Assembly: GCF_003386285.1 (NCBI RefSeq)
Contig: NZ_QPNC01000009.1
Location: 124,001 to 188,000 of the forward strand
DNA length: 64,000 bases
Direction of reading: 5' to 3'
Source: Nocardiopsis sp. FIRDI 009
Lineage (GTDB): Bacteria > Actinomycetota > Actinomycetes > Streptosporangiales > Streptosporangiaceae
Positions within the stretch are counted from its first letter, which is position 1. The number at the start of each line of letters is the position of its first letter. This document shows, in pieces, positions 35,901-44,661 of the stretch. The notes under the pieces are model-generated. The model ran no database searches, was not told the DNA's origin, and worked only from the letters and a program-made list of their open reading frames with translations. A program made the translations under genes and the position numbers.

Positions 35901-36111
35901 CAGGGGTTCTCCACGTTCATCGTCAGACGAACGTTCGTGAGGCGGCGGGGGAGGCCGTCCCACGTAACGCTTATGTCGGGTGTGACGCGCGCCACGCGAC
36001 TGGGGTTCACGGTGGGGTGGCGCGCGGAAATGGGGTTTCCACGCCGGGTGCAGGGACGTGAGGGGGCCTCCCTATACTTGCAGCCGTGGAAGGTACGCGC
36101 TCCACTTCCGG

Positions 36112-36316
36112 GCCGGGTGTCACCGGTTCGGAGTGTGGTTCGCGTCGCGAGAGGGAACCCGGTGGGAATCCGGGACTGCCCCGCAGCGGTATGTGGGAAC
36201 GACAGTCGCCAGAAGCACTGGTAAACCGATCGGAACGGTCGGAATCTGGGAAGCGGCGGCCAGTAGGACGTCGGTGCGCGCACCGACGGTGCCCGCGAGT
36301 CCGAAGACCTGCCTCC
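36112..36316 (+). ncRNA. Cobalamin riboswitch controlling metE
   Basis: The core elements occur in order: GGGAACCCGGTGGGAATCCG and ACTGCCCCGCA (36153-36185), a GCCAGAAGCACTGGTAAA arm, GGGAAGCGGCGGCCAGTAGG, and the B12-box end GAGTCCGAAGACCTGCC (to 36313). Limits are approximate. When adenosylcobalamin binds, expression of the downstream B12-independent methionine synthase should fall. A GCGCGCC/GGCGCGC hairpin at 36388-36404 between it and metE is a candidate expression platform; sequestration of the GGGAGAG ribosome site is the alternative. Confidence 0.95.
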
Positions 36317-36474
36317 ACCCGGCGGCGCACCCGTGCCGTCGGTGGTCCCGTGCCCCGAGGGAGGGCCGAGGGCGGTGGCGGACAGGTGCGCGCCCGCGGC
36401 GCGCCCCTCATCCAGCCGTGCCCCGTCGTGCCCTCGTGGCCGGAACCCGGCTTTCGACGAGGGAGAGAAGCTCG

Positions 36475-38766
36475 ATGACCACGACCCCGGCCGCGAAGGC
36501 GGCCGTGCGCTCCACCGTGCACGGCTACCCCAGGATCGGCCCGCGCCGTGAACTCAAACGCGCCAGCGAGTCCTACTGGAAGGGCCGCACGAGCGCCCGG
36601 GAACTGGACGCCGTCGCCGCCGACCTGCGCGCGGGCGTGTACGCCCAGCTGCGTGCGGCGGGCGTCGACGACCTGCCGTCCAACACCTTCTCCTACTACG
36701 ACCACGTGCTGGACACGGCGGTCCTCTTCGACCTGGTGCCGTCCCGGTTCGCCTCCCCCGCGACCGCCGGGGACCGCGACGAGGAGCTGCGCCGTTACTT
36801 CGCGCTCGCCCGGGGCGAGCAGGGCGCGCCGCCGCTGGAGATGACCAAGTGGTTCGACACCAACTACCACTACCTCGTCCCCGAGCTCTCCCCGAGCACC
36901 CGCCCCCGCCTCGTCGGTGACAAGCCGGTCGCCGAGTTCCGCGAGGCCGCGGCGGCCGGGTACCACACCCGTCCGGTCCTGGTCGGCCCGCTGACCTTCC
37001 TCCTGCTGGCCAAGGCCGCCGACGACGCCCCCGAGGGGTGGGCGCCGATCGAGCTGCTCGACCAGCTCCTGGACGCCTACGGCCGCCTCCTGGCCGAGCT
37101 CGGGGCGGCCGGGGCCACCGAGGTGCAGCTGGACGAGCCGATCCTGGCCACCGACGAGGGCCGCGCCGCCGTCGACCACCTGGAGCGGGTCTACCGGCGT
37201 CTGGGCGGCCTGACCGACCGTCCCTCCCTGCTGGTCTCGACCTACTTCGGGTCCATCGGCGCCGCCGCCCTGCGCGTGCTCAAGGAGTCCCCGGTCGAGG
37301 CGGTCGGCCTGGACCTGGTGACCGACACCGAGGGCGTCGACGACCTGGTCAAGGTCTCCGGCCTGGGGGACACCCGCCTCGTCGCCGGTGTCGTCGAGGG
37401 CCGCAACGTGTGGCGGACCGACATCCCCTCGGCCGTGGCCGGGCTCGGCACCCTGCTCGCCCTCACCGACGAGCTGACCGTGAGCACCTCCTGCTCGTTG
37501 CTGCATGTGCCGATCGACCTGGACGCCGAGTCCTCCCTGGACCCCGAGCTGCGTGAGGCCCTGGCTTTCGCCAAGCAGAAGGCCGAGGAGGTCGCGCTGC
37601 TGGGCCGGATCCTGTCCGAGGGGACCGGGGACGAGTACACGGGCGGGGAGGCGGGCGGCGCCGACCCGGCCTTCACCGACGCCCGGGTGCGCGCCCGTCT
37701 CGACGCCCTCGGTCCGGACGCCTCCGAGCGTCCGCAGGACCGGGGCGCCCCCACGGACACGCCGCTGACCACGACCACGATCGGATCCTTCCCGCAGACC
37801 GCCGAGCTGCGGCGGGCACGCGCCGCCCACCGCAGGGGTGAGCTGGGGGAGGAGGAGTACCACCGGATCCTCCGTGCGGAGATCGACCGGGTGATCGCGC
37901 TCCAGGAGGAGATCGGCCTGGACGTGCTCGTCCACGGCGAGCCCGAGCGCAACGACATGGTGCAGTACTTCGCCGAGCAGCTGCGGGGCTACGCCACCAC
38001 GGAGAACGGGTGGGTGCAGTCCTACGGTTCGCGCTGCGTGCGTCCCCCGATCCTGTACGGGGACGTCTCGCGCCCCGAACCGATGACGGTCGAGTGGATC
38101 ACCTACGCCCAGTCCCGCACCGACAAGCCGGTCAAGGGCATGCTGACCGGCCCGGTGACCATGCTCGCCTGGTCGTTCGTGCGCACCGACCAGCCGCTGG
38201 GGGACACCGCCCGCCAGGTCGCGCTCGCCCTGCGGGACGAGATCGCCGACCTGGAGCGCGCGGGGATCCGCCACATCCAGGTGGACGAGGCCGCGCTGCG
38301 GGAGCTGCTGCCGCTGCGCGAGGAGCAGCGCGGGGCCTACCTGGACTGGGCCGTGGGCGCGTTCCGCCTGGCCACCTCCGGGGTCGCGCCGACCACGACC
38401 ATCCACACGCACATGTGCTACTCCGAGTTCGGCCTGATCGTCGGTGGGATCGAGGCGCTCGACGCCGACGTCACCAGCGTCGAGGCGGCGCGTTCACGGA
38501 TGGAGCTGGTGGAGGACCTCGGCCGCCGCGGCTACAAGCGGGGGATCGGCCCGGGCGTGTACGACATCCACTCGCCGCGGGTGCCCTCAGTGGAGGAGAT
38601 CGAGGCGTCCCTGCGCCTGGCGGTCGCGCACATCGACGCGGGCAACCTGTGGGTCAACCCGGACTGCGGTCTGAAGACGCGCGGGTACGCCGAGACCGAG
38701 CAGGCCCTGCGCAACATGGTCGAGGCGGCCAGGCGGGTGCGCGCCGACCTGCCCGGGGCGCACTGA
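36475..38766 (+). CDS. metE: Cobalamin-independent methionine synthase
   Basis: The 763-residue zinc enzyme transfers the methyl group of 5-methyltetrahydropteroyl-glutamate to homocysteine. It has two barrels: an N-terminal copy beginning [16 protein letters not shown] (folate site) and a C-terminal catalytic barrel with [24 protein letters not shown], zinc ligands HTHMCYSEF (His/Cys) and NPDCGLKTR (Cys). Length is normal. ATG 36475 follows GGGAGAGAAG. It is monocistronic under a cobalamin riboswitch, so the host probably also has a B12-dependent MetH, outside the window. Confidence 0.98.
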   Translation: MTTTPAAKAAVRSTVHGYPRIGPRRELKRASESYWKGRTSARELDAVAADLRAGVYAQLRAAGVDDLPSNTFSYYDHVLDTAVLFDLVPSRFASPATAGDRDEELRRYFALARGEQGAPPLEMTKWFDTNYHYLVPELSPSTRPRLVGDKPVAEFREAAAAGYHTRPVLVGPLTFLLLAKAADDAPEGWAPIELLDQLLDAYGRLLAELGAAGATEVQLDEPILATDEGRAAVDHLERVYRRLGGLTDRPSLLVSTYFGSIGAAALRVLKESPVEAVGLDLVTDTEGVDDLVKVSGLGDTRLVAGVVEGRNVWRTDIPSAVAGLGTLLALTDELTVSTSCSLLHVPIDLDAESSLDPELREALAFAKQKAEEVALLGRILSEGTGDEYTGGEAGGADPAFTDARVRARLDALGPDASERPQDRGAPTDTPLTTTTIGSFPQTAELRRARAAHRRGELGEEEYHRILRAEIDRVIALQEEIGLDVLVHGEPERNDMVQYFAEQLRGYATTENGWVQSYGSRCVRPPILYGDVSRPEPMTVEWITYAQSRTDKPVKGMLTGPVTMLAWSFVRTDQPLGDTARQVALALRDEIADLERAGIRHIQVDEAALRELLPLREEQRGAYLDWAVGAFRLATSGVAPTTTIHTHMCYSEFGLIVGGIEALDADVTSVEAARSRMELVEDLGRRGYKRGIGPGVYDIHSPRVPSVEEIEASLRLAVAHIDAGNLWVNPDCGLKTRGYAETEQALRNMVEAARRVRADLPGAH

Positions 38767-38780
38767 CCTCGCCCCGAGCC

Positions 38781-38820
38781 CCGGGCGGGGAACGAGCGGC
38801 AGGTGAGGGCGACGACGCAG
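38781..38820 (+). repeat. Possible fragment of the dispersed repeat
   Basis: GGAACGAGCGGCAGG at 38789-38803 is identical to 1188-1202 of copy A, followed by a looser match. It sits between converging genes like the full copies. The short length makes the assignment tentative. Confidence 0.4.
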
Positions 38821-38874
38821 AATCCCGGTTCTCCGTGTCCGGAGTCCCGGGCCAATCCGTGAGGACATGAGAAA

Positions 38875-38903
38875 GGGGGCCGCGGCGATGCGCCGCGGCC
38901 CCC
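38875..38903. terminator. Bidirectional terminator between metE and converging gene
   Basis: GGGGGCCGCGGCG (38875-38887) and CGCCGCGGCCCCC (38891-38903) pair perfectly with loop ATG. On the minus strand the stem is followed by TTTCTC, so it fits the end of the 38922-39905 gene as well as metE. Confidence 0.82.
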
Positions 38904-38921
38904 GCCGTGTCCGGGGCCGGA

Positions 38922-39905
38922 TCAGGTGCCGACGAGGGCGAGCGCCTCGGCTCCGGCGTTGAGCATGATCTCCTCGGTGTTGTCCGGCAGGACCAGGTCC
39001 TCGGGGTCGCCGTCGGAGAGGAAGCCCGGGCTGACCTGGTACTCGATCCGGATGTTGAGGTTGGCGCTCCGGATCAGCAGGACGGCCTGCGGGACCTCGT
39101 CACCGGCGTAGTCGTAGCGGGTGACGACGTACTGCGCCTGGTCGCCCAGGTCCACCTCGCGGTTGTCCTCGACGCCGTCGGCGATGTAGAGCGAGTAGTC
39201 GCTCGCCCCGGTGACGTCCTCCACGGCCGCCTGGAAGTCCTCGGTGGCCCGCTCGATGGAGTCGGAGGCCGAGTAGGGCACCGAGTAGGTCAGCCGCAGG
39301 GAGGCGTAGTCCTCGGAGTCGTTGCCCTCCGGGGCGTCGGCCAGCGTGCTGGAGCACCGGGAGGTGGTGTCCTGGACGGACTTCTCGCCCTCCTCGGTGA
39401 GCAGGAAGTCGGTCTGCACCTGCTCGGTGAAGGCGTCGCACGGCTCGGCGGGCACGGCGTAGGGCGGTTCACCGGCGGGCGTGGTGTCCGTGGCGGGGGC
39501 CGGGGCGTCGGTCGGGACGTCGTCCTCGACGGTCTCGGTCGGGTCGGCGATCACAGGGGTGCTCGGGGAGCCGTTGGTCAGCACCGTGACCAGCACGGCG
39601 ATCACCAGGATGACGATCACGACGCCGCCCACGATGACCACCCACAGACCCGCCTTGCCGCCACCGCTCTTGGGCGGCTGGGGAGGAGGCGGAACGAAAC
39701 CGGGGCCACCCGGTCCGCCGGGGCCGTAGGGCGGCTGCGCACCCCCGGGGTAACCGGCACCGTAGCCGGGCTGACCACCGGTACCCGGGTCGCCGTAGGC
39801 GCCTCCCTGGGGAGGCTGGGGCTGGCCGTAGGGCGGCTGGGCCCCGTGTTCCCCGCCACCGTAGGGGTTCTGGGGTGGCTGGTTGTAAGGTCCGTTTTCG
39901 CTCAT
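38922..39905 (-). CDS. Membrane-anchored protein with Pro/Gly/Tyr-rich cytoplasmic tail
   Basis: The 327-residue protein has a low-complexity N-terminal 90 residues (NQPPQNPYGGG, PPYGPGGPGGPGF), one membrane helix (GLWVVIVGGVVIVILVIAVLV, about 103-123), and about 200 residues outside the cell with two or three cysteines (EPCDAFTEQV, SRCSSTLAD) and beta-rich sequence. I do not recognise the outer domain. The ATG at 39905 has GGGGAGCC upstream. The layout resembles many actinobacterial proteins of unknown function, and the same kind of N-terminal tail occurs in the DUF4870 protein at 5438. Confidence 0.85.
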   Translation of the reverse strand: MSENGPYNQPPQNPYGGGEHGAQPPYGQPQPPQGGAYGDPGTGGQPGYGAGYPGGAQPPYGPGGPGGPGFVPPPPQPPKSGGGKAGLWVVIVGGVVIVILVIAVLVTVLTNGSPSTPVIADPTETVEDDVPTDAPAPATDTTPAGEPPYAVPAEPCDAFTEQVQTDFLLTEEGEKSVQDTTSRCSSTLADAPEGNDSEDYASLRLTYSVPYSASDSIERATEDFQAAVEDVTGASDYSLYIADGVEDNREVDLGDQAQYVVTRYDYAGDEVPQAVLLIRSANLNIRIEYQVSPGFLSDGDPEDLVLPDNTEEIMLNAGAEALALVGT

Positions 39906-40281
39906 GGCTCCCCTCGCCCGGTGGGTGTGCTGTATCGGTGACGCGTGAGAGCGCCGCTGGGTTCGCGGGTCCACCGCGACGCCGGGCCGCCGACGGTGCG
40001 GGGCGGCGACCACGGAACCGCGGGGGTGAGCCGCCCGATCGTACCGGCCCGTGGGCGAGGACGGGTGGCGCGGAACGGGGGATCCCCGGTGTCGTGAGGA
40101 AGTCCCTGGTGCCGGGCGTGCTCGGGGTCGGATCAGGCACGGTCGTCCCCGCAGGCCAGGGCCGGGACGTGTTGCATCCTAGCTCCGGTGAGCCCCCGAG
40201 TGGCAGGTGGGATACCGGTCAGGTGGGTGAATCGTCACCGTTTCGTGTCGCTCACGTGGGATGGTGAGGTCCTGGTGGGCG
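39906..40281. other. Spacer without recognisable gene
   Basis: This gap between two minus-strand genes should hold the promoter of the 38922 gene. Toward its right end it runs into the terminator of the next gene. I see no other hairpin, small gene or operator. Confidence 0.45.
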
Positions 40282-40301
40282 GGTGGCCGGTTCCGGCCAC
40301 C
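40282..40301 (-). terminator. Terminator hairpin after the VldE-like gene
   Basis: GGTGGCCGG (40282-40290) and CCGGCCACC (40293-40301) form a 9-bp stem 18 bases past the stop of the minus-strand gene. There is no T run. Confidence 0.6.
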
Positions 40302-40318
40302 GGGTGGTGCGCGGCGCC

Positions 40319-41404
40319 TCAGAACATCGAGATGTGCACGTGGTCGAAGTGGTTCTCGGTCACGCTGCCGCGGTCGGCCATGGGGCGCCACCCCTCGTTG
40401 CCGCGGCGGATGTCCCAGATCTGCTGCCGGTAGATGATGTACATGATCCCGAAGTCCTCGGCGTTCTCCTTCGCCCACTCGGCGATGTCGTACCCGCGCT
40501 GGACCTGCTCCGGGGACGGCATCTGGCCGTTGCCGTTGACCATGAAGTCGCAGGCCCGGCCCTTGGGGTGCTCGCCGACCACCCAACCGCCGTTCGGTCG
40601 GTAGCAGCCCACGCCGCCCACCTCGGTGCCCCGGCCGAACCGGGCGATGATCTCGTCGCGCATCTGGCGCGTCCGCGGGGTGATGTTGTCCGGCGGTTCC
40701 ATCGGCTGGTAGGGGTGGTCGGCGATCATGCGCTGCACCTCGCGCCGACGGTCCTCCAGCTCGTCCAGGTCCTCCTCGACCTGCTCCAACCGCTCCTGCG
40801 CGGTGGCCTGCGCGGCCTCGTCGCGCTCCAGCGCCTGCTCCAACTGGTCGATGAGGTCGTCGTGGGTGGAGGACAGGTAGTCGATGAGCACCGCGCGGTC
40901 GATGATCTCGTCCGGGTCGGAGTCGACGAACAGCGACATCGAGGGGTCGATCCCGTTGGCGGTGTAGGTGGCCACGGCCAGCGACCGCACCTCGGCGCGG
41001 GCGGCCTCCACATCCTCACGCGAGCTCTCGGCGCGCTCCTCGGCGTCCTCGGCCTCCTCCATGACCGCTTCCATGTCCCGCAGCTCACCCTGGAACTCCT
41101 CGGTGAGCGCCTCGGCGCGGGCGCGCAGGCTGTCCATGTCCTCCGGCTCGCGCGGCGCGACGGTCGCCGCGCCCGCGCCCTGGGGCACGGCCACCAGGAG
41201 GGCGGCCAGGACCACGGACAGGGTGCCCGCCGCGGCACGGGCGGGGCGGCTCACACGGCCGGGTCCGGCGGTGCGGGGCAGGAGGTCGGCCAGGACGTCG
41301 TGCCACGTCCACACACGGGGGTCCGGTGCCCAGAAGTCGGCGAAGGGGTCGTCCCCGGACGCGCGGCAGGCGCCGTCCCCGCGGATCGGATCGTCGGGCT
41401 GCAC
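40319..41404 (-). CDS. Secreted coiled-coil protein with ARB-07466-like C-terminal domain
   Basis: The 361-residue protein has a long polar lead (about 55 residues), a hydrophobic export segment (AAGTLSVVLAALLVAVPQGAGA, about 56-77), a Glu/Ala-rich coiled coil (about 85-240), and a C-terminal domain: GVGCYRPNGGWVVGEHPKG, ACDFMVNGNG, and ENHFDHVHISMF. That last domain matches the ARB-07466/VldE-like family related to peptidase M15, with DHVH giving likely metal ligands. A role in cell-wall peptide cleavage or binding is inferred. GTG 41404 was chosen for its GAGGAG site; an ATG at 41458 is possible. It diverges from metNIQ across 442 bases. Confidence 0.85.
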   Translation of the reverse strand: MQPDDPIRGDGACRASGDDPFADFWAPDPRVWTWHDVLADLLPRTAGPGRVSRPARAAAGTLSVVLAALLVAVPQGAGAATVAPREPEDMDSLRARAEALTEEFQGELRDMEAVMEEAEDAEERAESSREDVEAARAEVRSLAVATYTANGIDPSMSLFVDSDPDEIIDRAVLIDYLSSTHDDLIDQLEQALERDEAAQATAQERLEQVEEDLDELEDRRREVQRMIADHPYQPMEPPDNITPRTRQMRDEIIARFGRGTEVGGVGCYRPNGGWVVGEHPKGRACDFMVNGNGQMPSPEQVQRGYDIAEWAKENAEDFGIMYIIYRQQIWDIRRGNEGWRPMADRGSVTENHFDHVHISMF

Positions 41405-41598
41405 GGTGTGATCGCTCCTCGGGCCCGCGCGTTTCCCGTGGGCGGGAGCGCCGGGCACTGCTGCTCGTGTGTCCCGGAGCGGTTGTGGGGACCGCTCGGG
41501 CCGGGCTCTCGCACACGGGAAACGGCTCGGGCGAGAGTCACGGGATCGTCATGAGTGTAGGCCCGACCGTGCGGATTCGGAAAAGACGGGGTCAAGCC

Positions 41599-41625
41599 AC
41601 CACATCCCAAAATACGTGATGTGGT
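41599..41625. promoter_or_regulatory. Inverted repeat upstream of metNIQ
   Basis: ACCACATC (41599-41606) and GATGTGGT (41618-41625) are perfect 8-bp arms 11 bases apart in an AT-richer stretch of the divergent region, 221 bases before metN. A sulphur/methionine repressor is a possible ligand but the motif is not one I know. The remaining gap to metN has no recognised riboswitch. Confidence 0.45.
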
Positions 41626-41846
41626 CAAAATAACCTGATCACGGACACCGGATTCGCTGATCGGACCCGCCTACGCGTGGTTGAGTTGGTGCGGCGGCGG
41701 CTCCCGCGCGCTCCGGCGCGTCGCCTCCGCGCGGCCCCCGGACCCTCCGTACGCTCGGACGCGGGCGTCGAACCCGCGCTGAGTCCCGCCTCGGGCGATC
41801 CCCACGGGCGCCGAGACACCACCGCTGAGACGTCGATGGGAAGACC

Positions 41847-42815
41847 GTGATTGACGCAGTGGGCCTGCACAAGGTCTACCGGTTGAACAAGCACCGGGTG
41901 AGCGCCCTCAACGGCGTCGACCTGCGTGTCGAACCCGGGGAGATCTACGGGGTCGTCGGACAGAGCGGCGCGGGCAAGAGCACCCTGCTGCGCTCGGTGA
42001 ACCTCCTGGAGCGCCCCGACGCCGGCACGGTCACGGTCGCCGGACAGGAGCTGACCTCGCTGCGCGGTGCCCGTCTGCGGGCCGCCCGCCGGGGGATCGG
42101 CATGGTCCACCAGCACTTCGCCCTGCTGTCCTCGCGCACGGTCGCGGGCAACGTCGGCTTCCCGCTGGAGGTCGCCGGCGTGGACCGCGCCCGCCGCCGG
42201 GCCCGTGTCGGGGAACTCCTGGAGCTGGTCGGGCTCGGCGACAAGGCGCGCGCCTACCCCTCCCAGCTCTCCGGAGGGCAGAAGCAGCGCGTGGGCATCG
42301 CCCGGGCGCTGGCGTCGGCTCCCGAGGTCCTGCTCAGCGACGAGGCGACCTCGGCCCTGGACCCGGCCACCACCGAGTCCATCCTCGCCCTGCTCGGCCG
42401 CCTGCGCGACGAACTGGGGCTGACCATCCTCCTGATCACCCACGAGATGGACGTGATCAAGCGGATCTGCGACTCCGCGGCCATCATGGAGGCCGGTGAG
42501 TTCCGCGAGTCCGGCCGTGTCCTCGACCTCATCGGAACCCCGGGCTCCCTCCTGGCGCGCTCCCTGTTCCCCATCCCGGAGGGCGGCGGCCCCGACACCG
42601 TCGTCGTCACCTACCCGCGCTCCTTCGACGAGCCGCTGATGTCGGAGCTGACCCGCCGCTTCGACGTGGACGCCAACATCCGCGGCGGGGGCGTGGAACG
42701 GGTCGCGGGCCAGTCCGTGGGCCGCCTGAGCGTCGACGTGCGCGGCGCCCGCCGCGCCGAGGCGCTGACCTTCCTGTCCGAACGCGGTCTGCTGGTCGAG
42801 GAGGCCGCACAGTGA
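41847..42815 (+). CDS. metN: Methionine ABC transporter ATP-binding protein
   Basis: The 322-residue ATPase has Walker A GQSGAGKST, signature LSGGQKQR, Walker B VLLSDEATSALD and H-loop ITHEMD. The C-terminal 80 residues fit the NIL domain (SELTRRFDVDANIRGGGVERV), which in MetN binds methionine and blocks transport when the cell is replete. GTG 41847 follows GGGAAGACC. The permease gene overlaps its stop, and the solute-binding lipoprotein follows, giving complete MetNIQ. Confidence 0.96.
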   Translation: MIDAVGLHKVYRLNKHRVSALNGVDLRVEPGEIYGVVGQSGAGKSTLLRSVNLLERPDAGTVTVAGQELTSLRGARLRAARRGIGMVHQHFALLSSRTVAGNVGFPLEVAGVDRARRRARVGELLELVGLGDKARAYPSQLSGGQKQRVGIARALASAPEVLLSDEATSALDPATTESILALLGRLRDELGLTILLITHEMDVIKRICDSAAIMEAGEFRESGRVLDLIGTPGSLLARSLFPIPEGGGPDTVVVTYPRSFDEPLMSELTRRFDVDANIRGGGVERVAGQSVGRLSVDVRGARRAEALTFLSERGLLVEEAAQ

Positions 42816-43546
42816 TCGTCGACCCCGCCCTGGTCCTCGCCTCGGCCACCGAACCGACGGGAGCGTGGAACGCCGTCGTCGCCTTCGTCCGGGACTGGCC
42901 CCAGATGTGGCCGGACCTGTGGCTGGCCACCCTGGACACCCTCTACATGGTGTGGTGGGCGACCGTCTTCAGCGTCCTGTTCGGCCTGCCCCTGGGCATG
43001 CTGCTGGTGGCCACCGACCGCGGCGGCCTGACCCCCGCACCGGCCGTGCGCGCCGTGCTCGGCGCGATCGTCAACGTCGGCCGCTCCCTGCCGTTCATCG
43101 TCCTGATGGTCGCGGTGCTCTCCCTGACCCGCTTCCTCGTCGGGACGACCCTCGGCCCCACCGCCGCGATCGTCCCGCTCAGCATCGGCGCGATCCCCTT
43201 CTTCGCGCGCCTGGTCGAGACCGCGGTGCGCGAGGTGGACCGGGAGGTGGTCGAGGCCGCGCACGCCATGGGCACCCGCAAGCTCACCATCGTGGGCAAG
43301 GTGCTGTTGCCCGAGGCGCTGCCGGGGTTGGTCGCCGGTCTGGTGATGACCGTGGTCACCCTCATCTCCTACTCCGCGATGGCCGGTGCGATCGGCGGCG
43401 GAGGGCTGGGCGACCTGGCCATCCGCGAGGGCTACCAGCGCTTCAACGACCACTACCTGTGGGCGACGGTCATCCTCCTCATCGTGATCGTGCAGGCCTG
43501 CCAGAGCCTGGGGGACCTGGTGGTGCGCCGCCTGGCCCGACGCTGA
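42812..43546 (+). CDS. metI: Methionine ABC transporter permease
   Basis: The 244-residue permease has five or so membrane helices and the MetI/BPD-type inner loop EAAHAMGTRKLTIVGKVLLPEALPG (EAA motif). It forms the membrane channel of MetNIQ. Its GTG overlaps the metN stop (GTGA). MetQ follows after 73 bases. Length is slightly longer than E. coli MetI. Confidence 0.96.
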   Translation: MIVDPALVLASATEPTGAWNAVVAFVRDWPQMWPDLWLATLDTLYMVWWATVFSVLFGLPLGMLLVATDRGGLTPAPAVRAVLGAIVNVGRSLPFIVLMVAVLSLTRFLVGTTLGPTAAIVPLSIGAIPFFARLVETAVREVDREVVEAAHAMGTRKLTIVGKVLLPEALPGLVAGLVMTVVTLISYSAMAGAIGGGGLGDLAIREGYQRFNDHYLWATVILLIVIVQACQSLGDLVVRRLARR

Positions 43547-43619
43547 CGACCGCCCCCGCCCCCCCGTCCTCCCCCCGCCCCCACCGAGGTGTCCACGTCC
43601 CGTGGGAAGGGAGAAGGCG

Positions 43620-44486
43620 ATGACGGGGAGTACGAAGGCGCGCGCGAGTGCGGTCGCCGGGGTGGCGGTGGCGCTGCTCGCGGCCTGCGGGAGCCCGAGC
43701 GAACGCGCGCGGGAGGAGGACGGGGGCAGCGGCGAGGGGCCGACCACGCTGAGGGTCGGCGCCACGCCCGTGCCGCACGCCGAGATCCTGGAGTTCGTCG
43801 ACGACGAGCTCGCGGCCGACGCCGGGCTGGCCCTGGAGGTGGTGGTCTTCACCGACTACAACCAGCCCAACGCGGCGCTGGCCGAGGGTGAGCTGGACGC
43901 CAACTACTACCAGACGCTGCCGTTCCTGGAGGAGTACCTGGCGGGCAACCCGGAGGTGGGGCTGAGCTACCTGTCGGACGTGCACCTGGAGGCGTTCGGG
44001 ATCTACTCCCAGGAGGTCTCCGACCTGGCGGCCCTGCCGGAGGACGCGCGCGTCGGGCTGCCCAACGACACCTCCAACATGGGCCGGGCGCTGGATCTGC
44101 TCGCCGCGGAGGACGTGATCGTCCTGTCCGACGACGTCGGTCCCACGCCGACGCTCGACGACGTGGAGACGGGGGAGGGTGCGGCGGTCGAGCTGGTCCC
44201 GGTGGAGGCGGCACAGCTGCCCCGGTCGCTGCCGGACCTGGACGCCGCGGTGGTCAACGGCAACTACGCCCTGGAGGCCGACCTTCCGACGACGGCGAAC
44301 GTGCTGGCCTGGGAGGCCACCGAGGGCAACCCCTACGCCAACGGCCTGGTCGTGCGCACCGAGGACGCCGCCGACCCCGATCTGCTCCGCCTGGACGAAC
44401 TCCTGCACAGCGCGGAGGTCCGCGCGTTCATGGAGCGGCGCTGGGCGGGTGTCGTCATCCCGCTGGGGATCGAGGAGACCGGGTGA
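43620..44486 (+). CDS. metQ: Methionine-binding lipoprotein
   Basis: This 288-residue protein has a lipoprotein signal with lipobox LLAAC, then the NlpA/MetQ fold: LRVGATPVPHAEILEFV, VVVFTDYNQPNAALAEGELDANYYQTLPFLEEY, and NGNYALEADL (in short blocks). It should hand methionine to MetNI. ATG 43620 has GGGAGAAGGCG upstream. A large palindromic terminator follows at once. Confidence 0.95.
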   Translation: MTGSTKARASAVAGVAVALLAACGSPSERAREEDGGSGEGPTTLRVGATPVPHAEILEFVDDELAADAGLALEVVVFTDYNQPNAALAEGELDANYYQTLPFLEEYLAGNPEVGLSYLSDVHLEAFGIYSQEVSDLAALPEDARVGLPNDTSNMGRALDLLAAEDVIVLSDDVGPTPTLDDVETGEGAAVELVPVEAAQLPRSLPDLDAAVVNGNYALEADLPTTANVLAWEATEGNPYANGLVVRTEDAADPDLLRLDELLHSAEVRAFMERRWAGVVIPLGIEETG

Positions 44487-44491
44487 GGGCT

Positions 44492-44529
44492 GCCGCGCCC
44501 CGGGCGGAGCGCTCCGCCCGGGGCGCGGC
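44492..44529 (+). terminator. Perfect 38-bp palindromic terminator after metNIQ
   Basis: GCCGCGCCCCGGGCGGAGC (44492-44510) is directly followed by its exact reverse complement (44511-44529), six bases after the metQ stop. No spacer separates the arms. It most likely ends the metNIQ message. Confidence 0.85.
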
Positions 44530-44582
44530 CGGGTACCGGACGGGCGGCGGTAACGGTTGGGTCTCGCCGCCCCGACCGTTCG

Positions 44583-44629
44583 TTGACAGCCGAGCAGGCG
44601 TTCTGCTTCCGTGATGGGAGCGCTCCCAT
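44583..44629 (+). promoter_or_regulatory. Promoter with CebR/LacI-type operator for beta-glucosidase gene
   Basis: TTGACA at 44583-44588 is a consensus -35 box. ATGGGAGCGCTCCCAT (44614-44629), a perfect palindrome containing the CebR consensus TGGGAGCGCTCCCA, sits where the -10 region or start would be. This predicts repression by the LacI-family protein encoded downstream and release by cellobiose or a related sugar. No clear -10 is visible. Confidence 0.85.
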
Positions 44630-44661
44630 AGCTCCCACCACGGAAGGTGCGTACCGACATC

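Noticed and set aside
41626-41846. SAM riboswitch or leader peptide upstream of metN
   Set aside because: No SAM-I/IV core motif is visible, and small frames here lack a run of Met or Cys codons with a good ribosome site.
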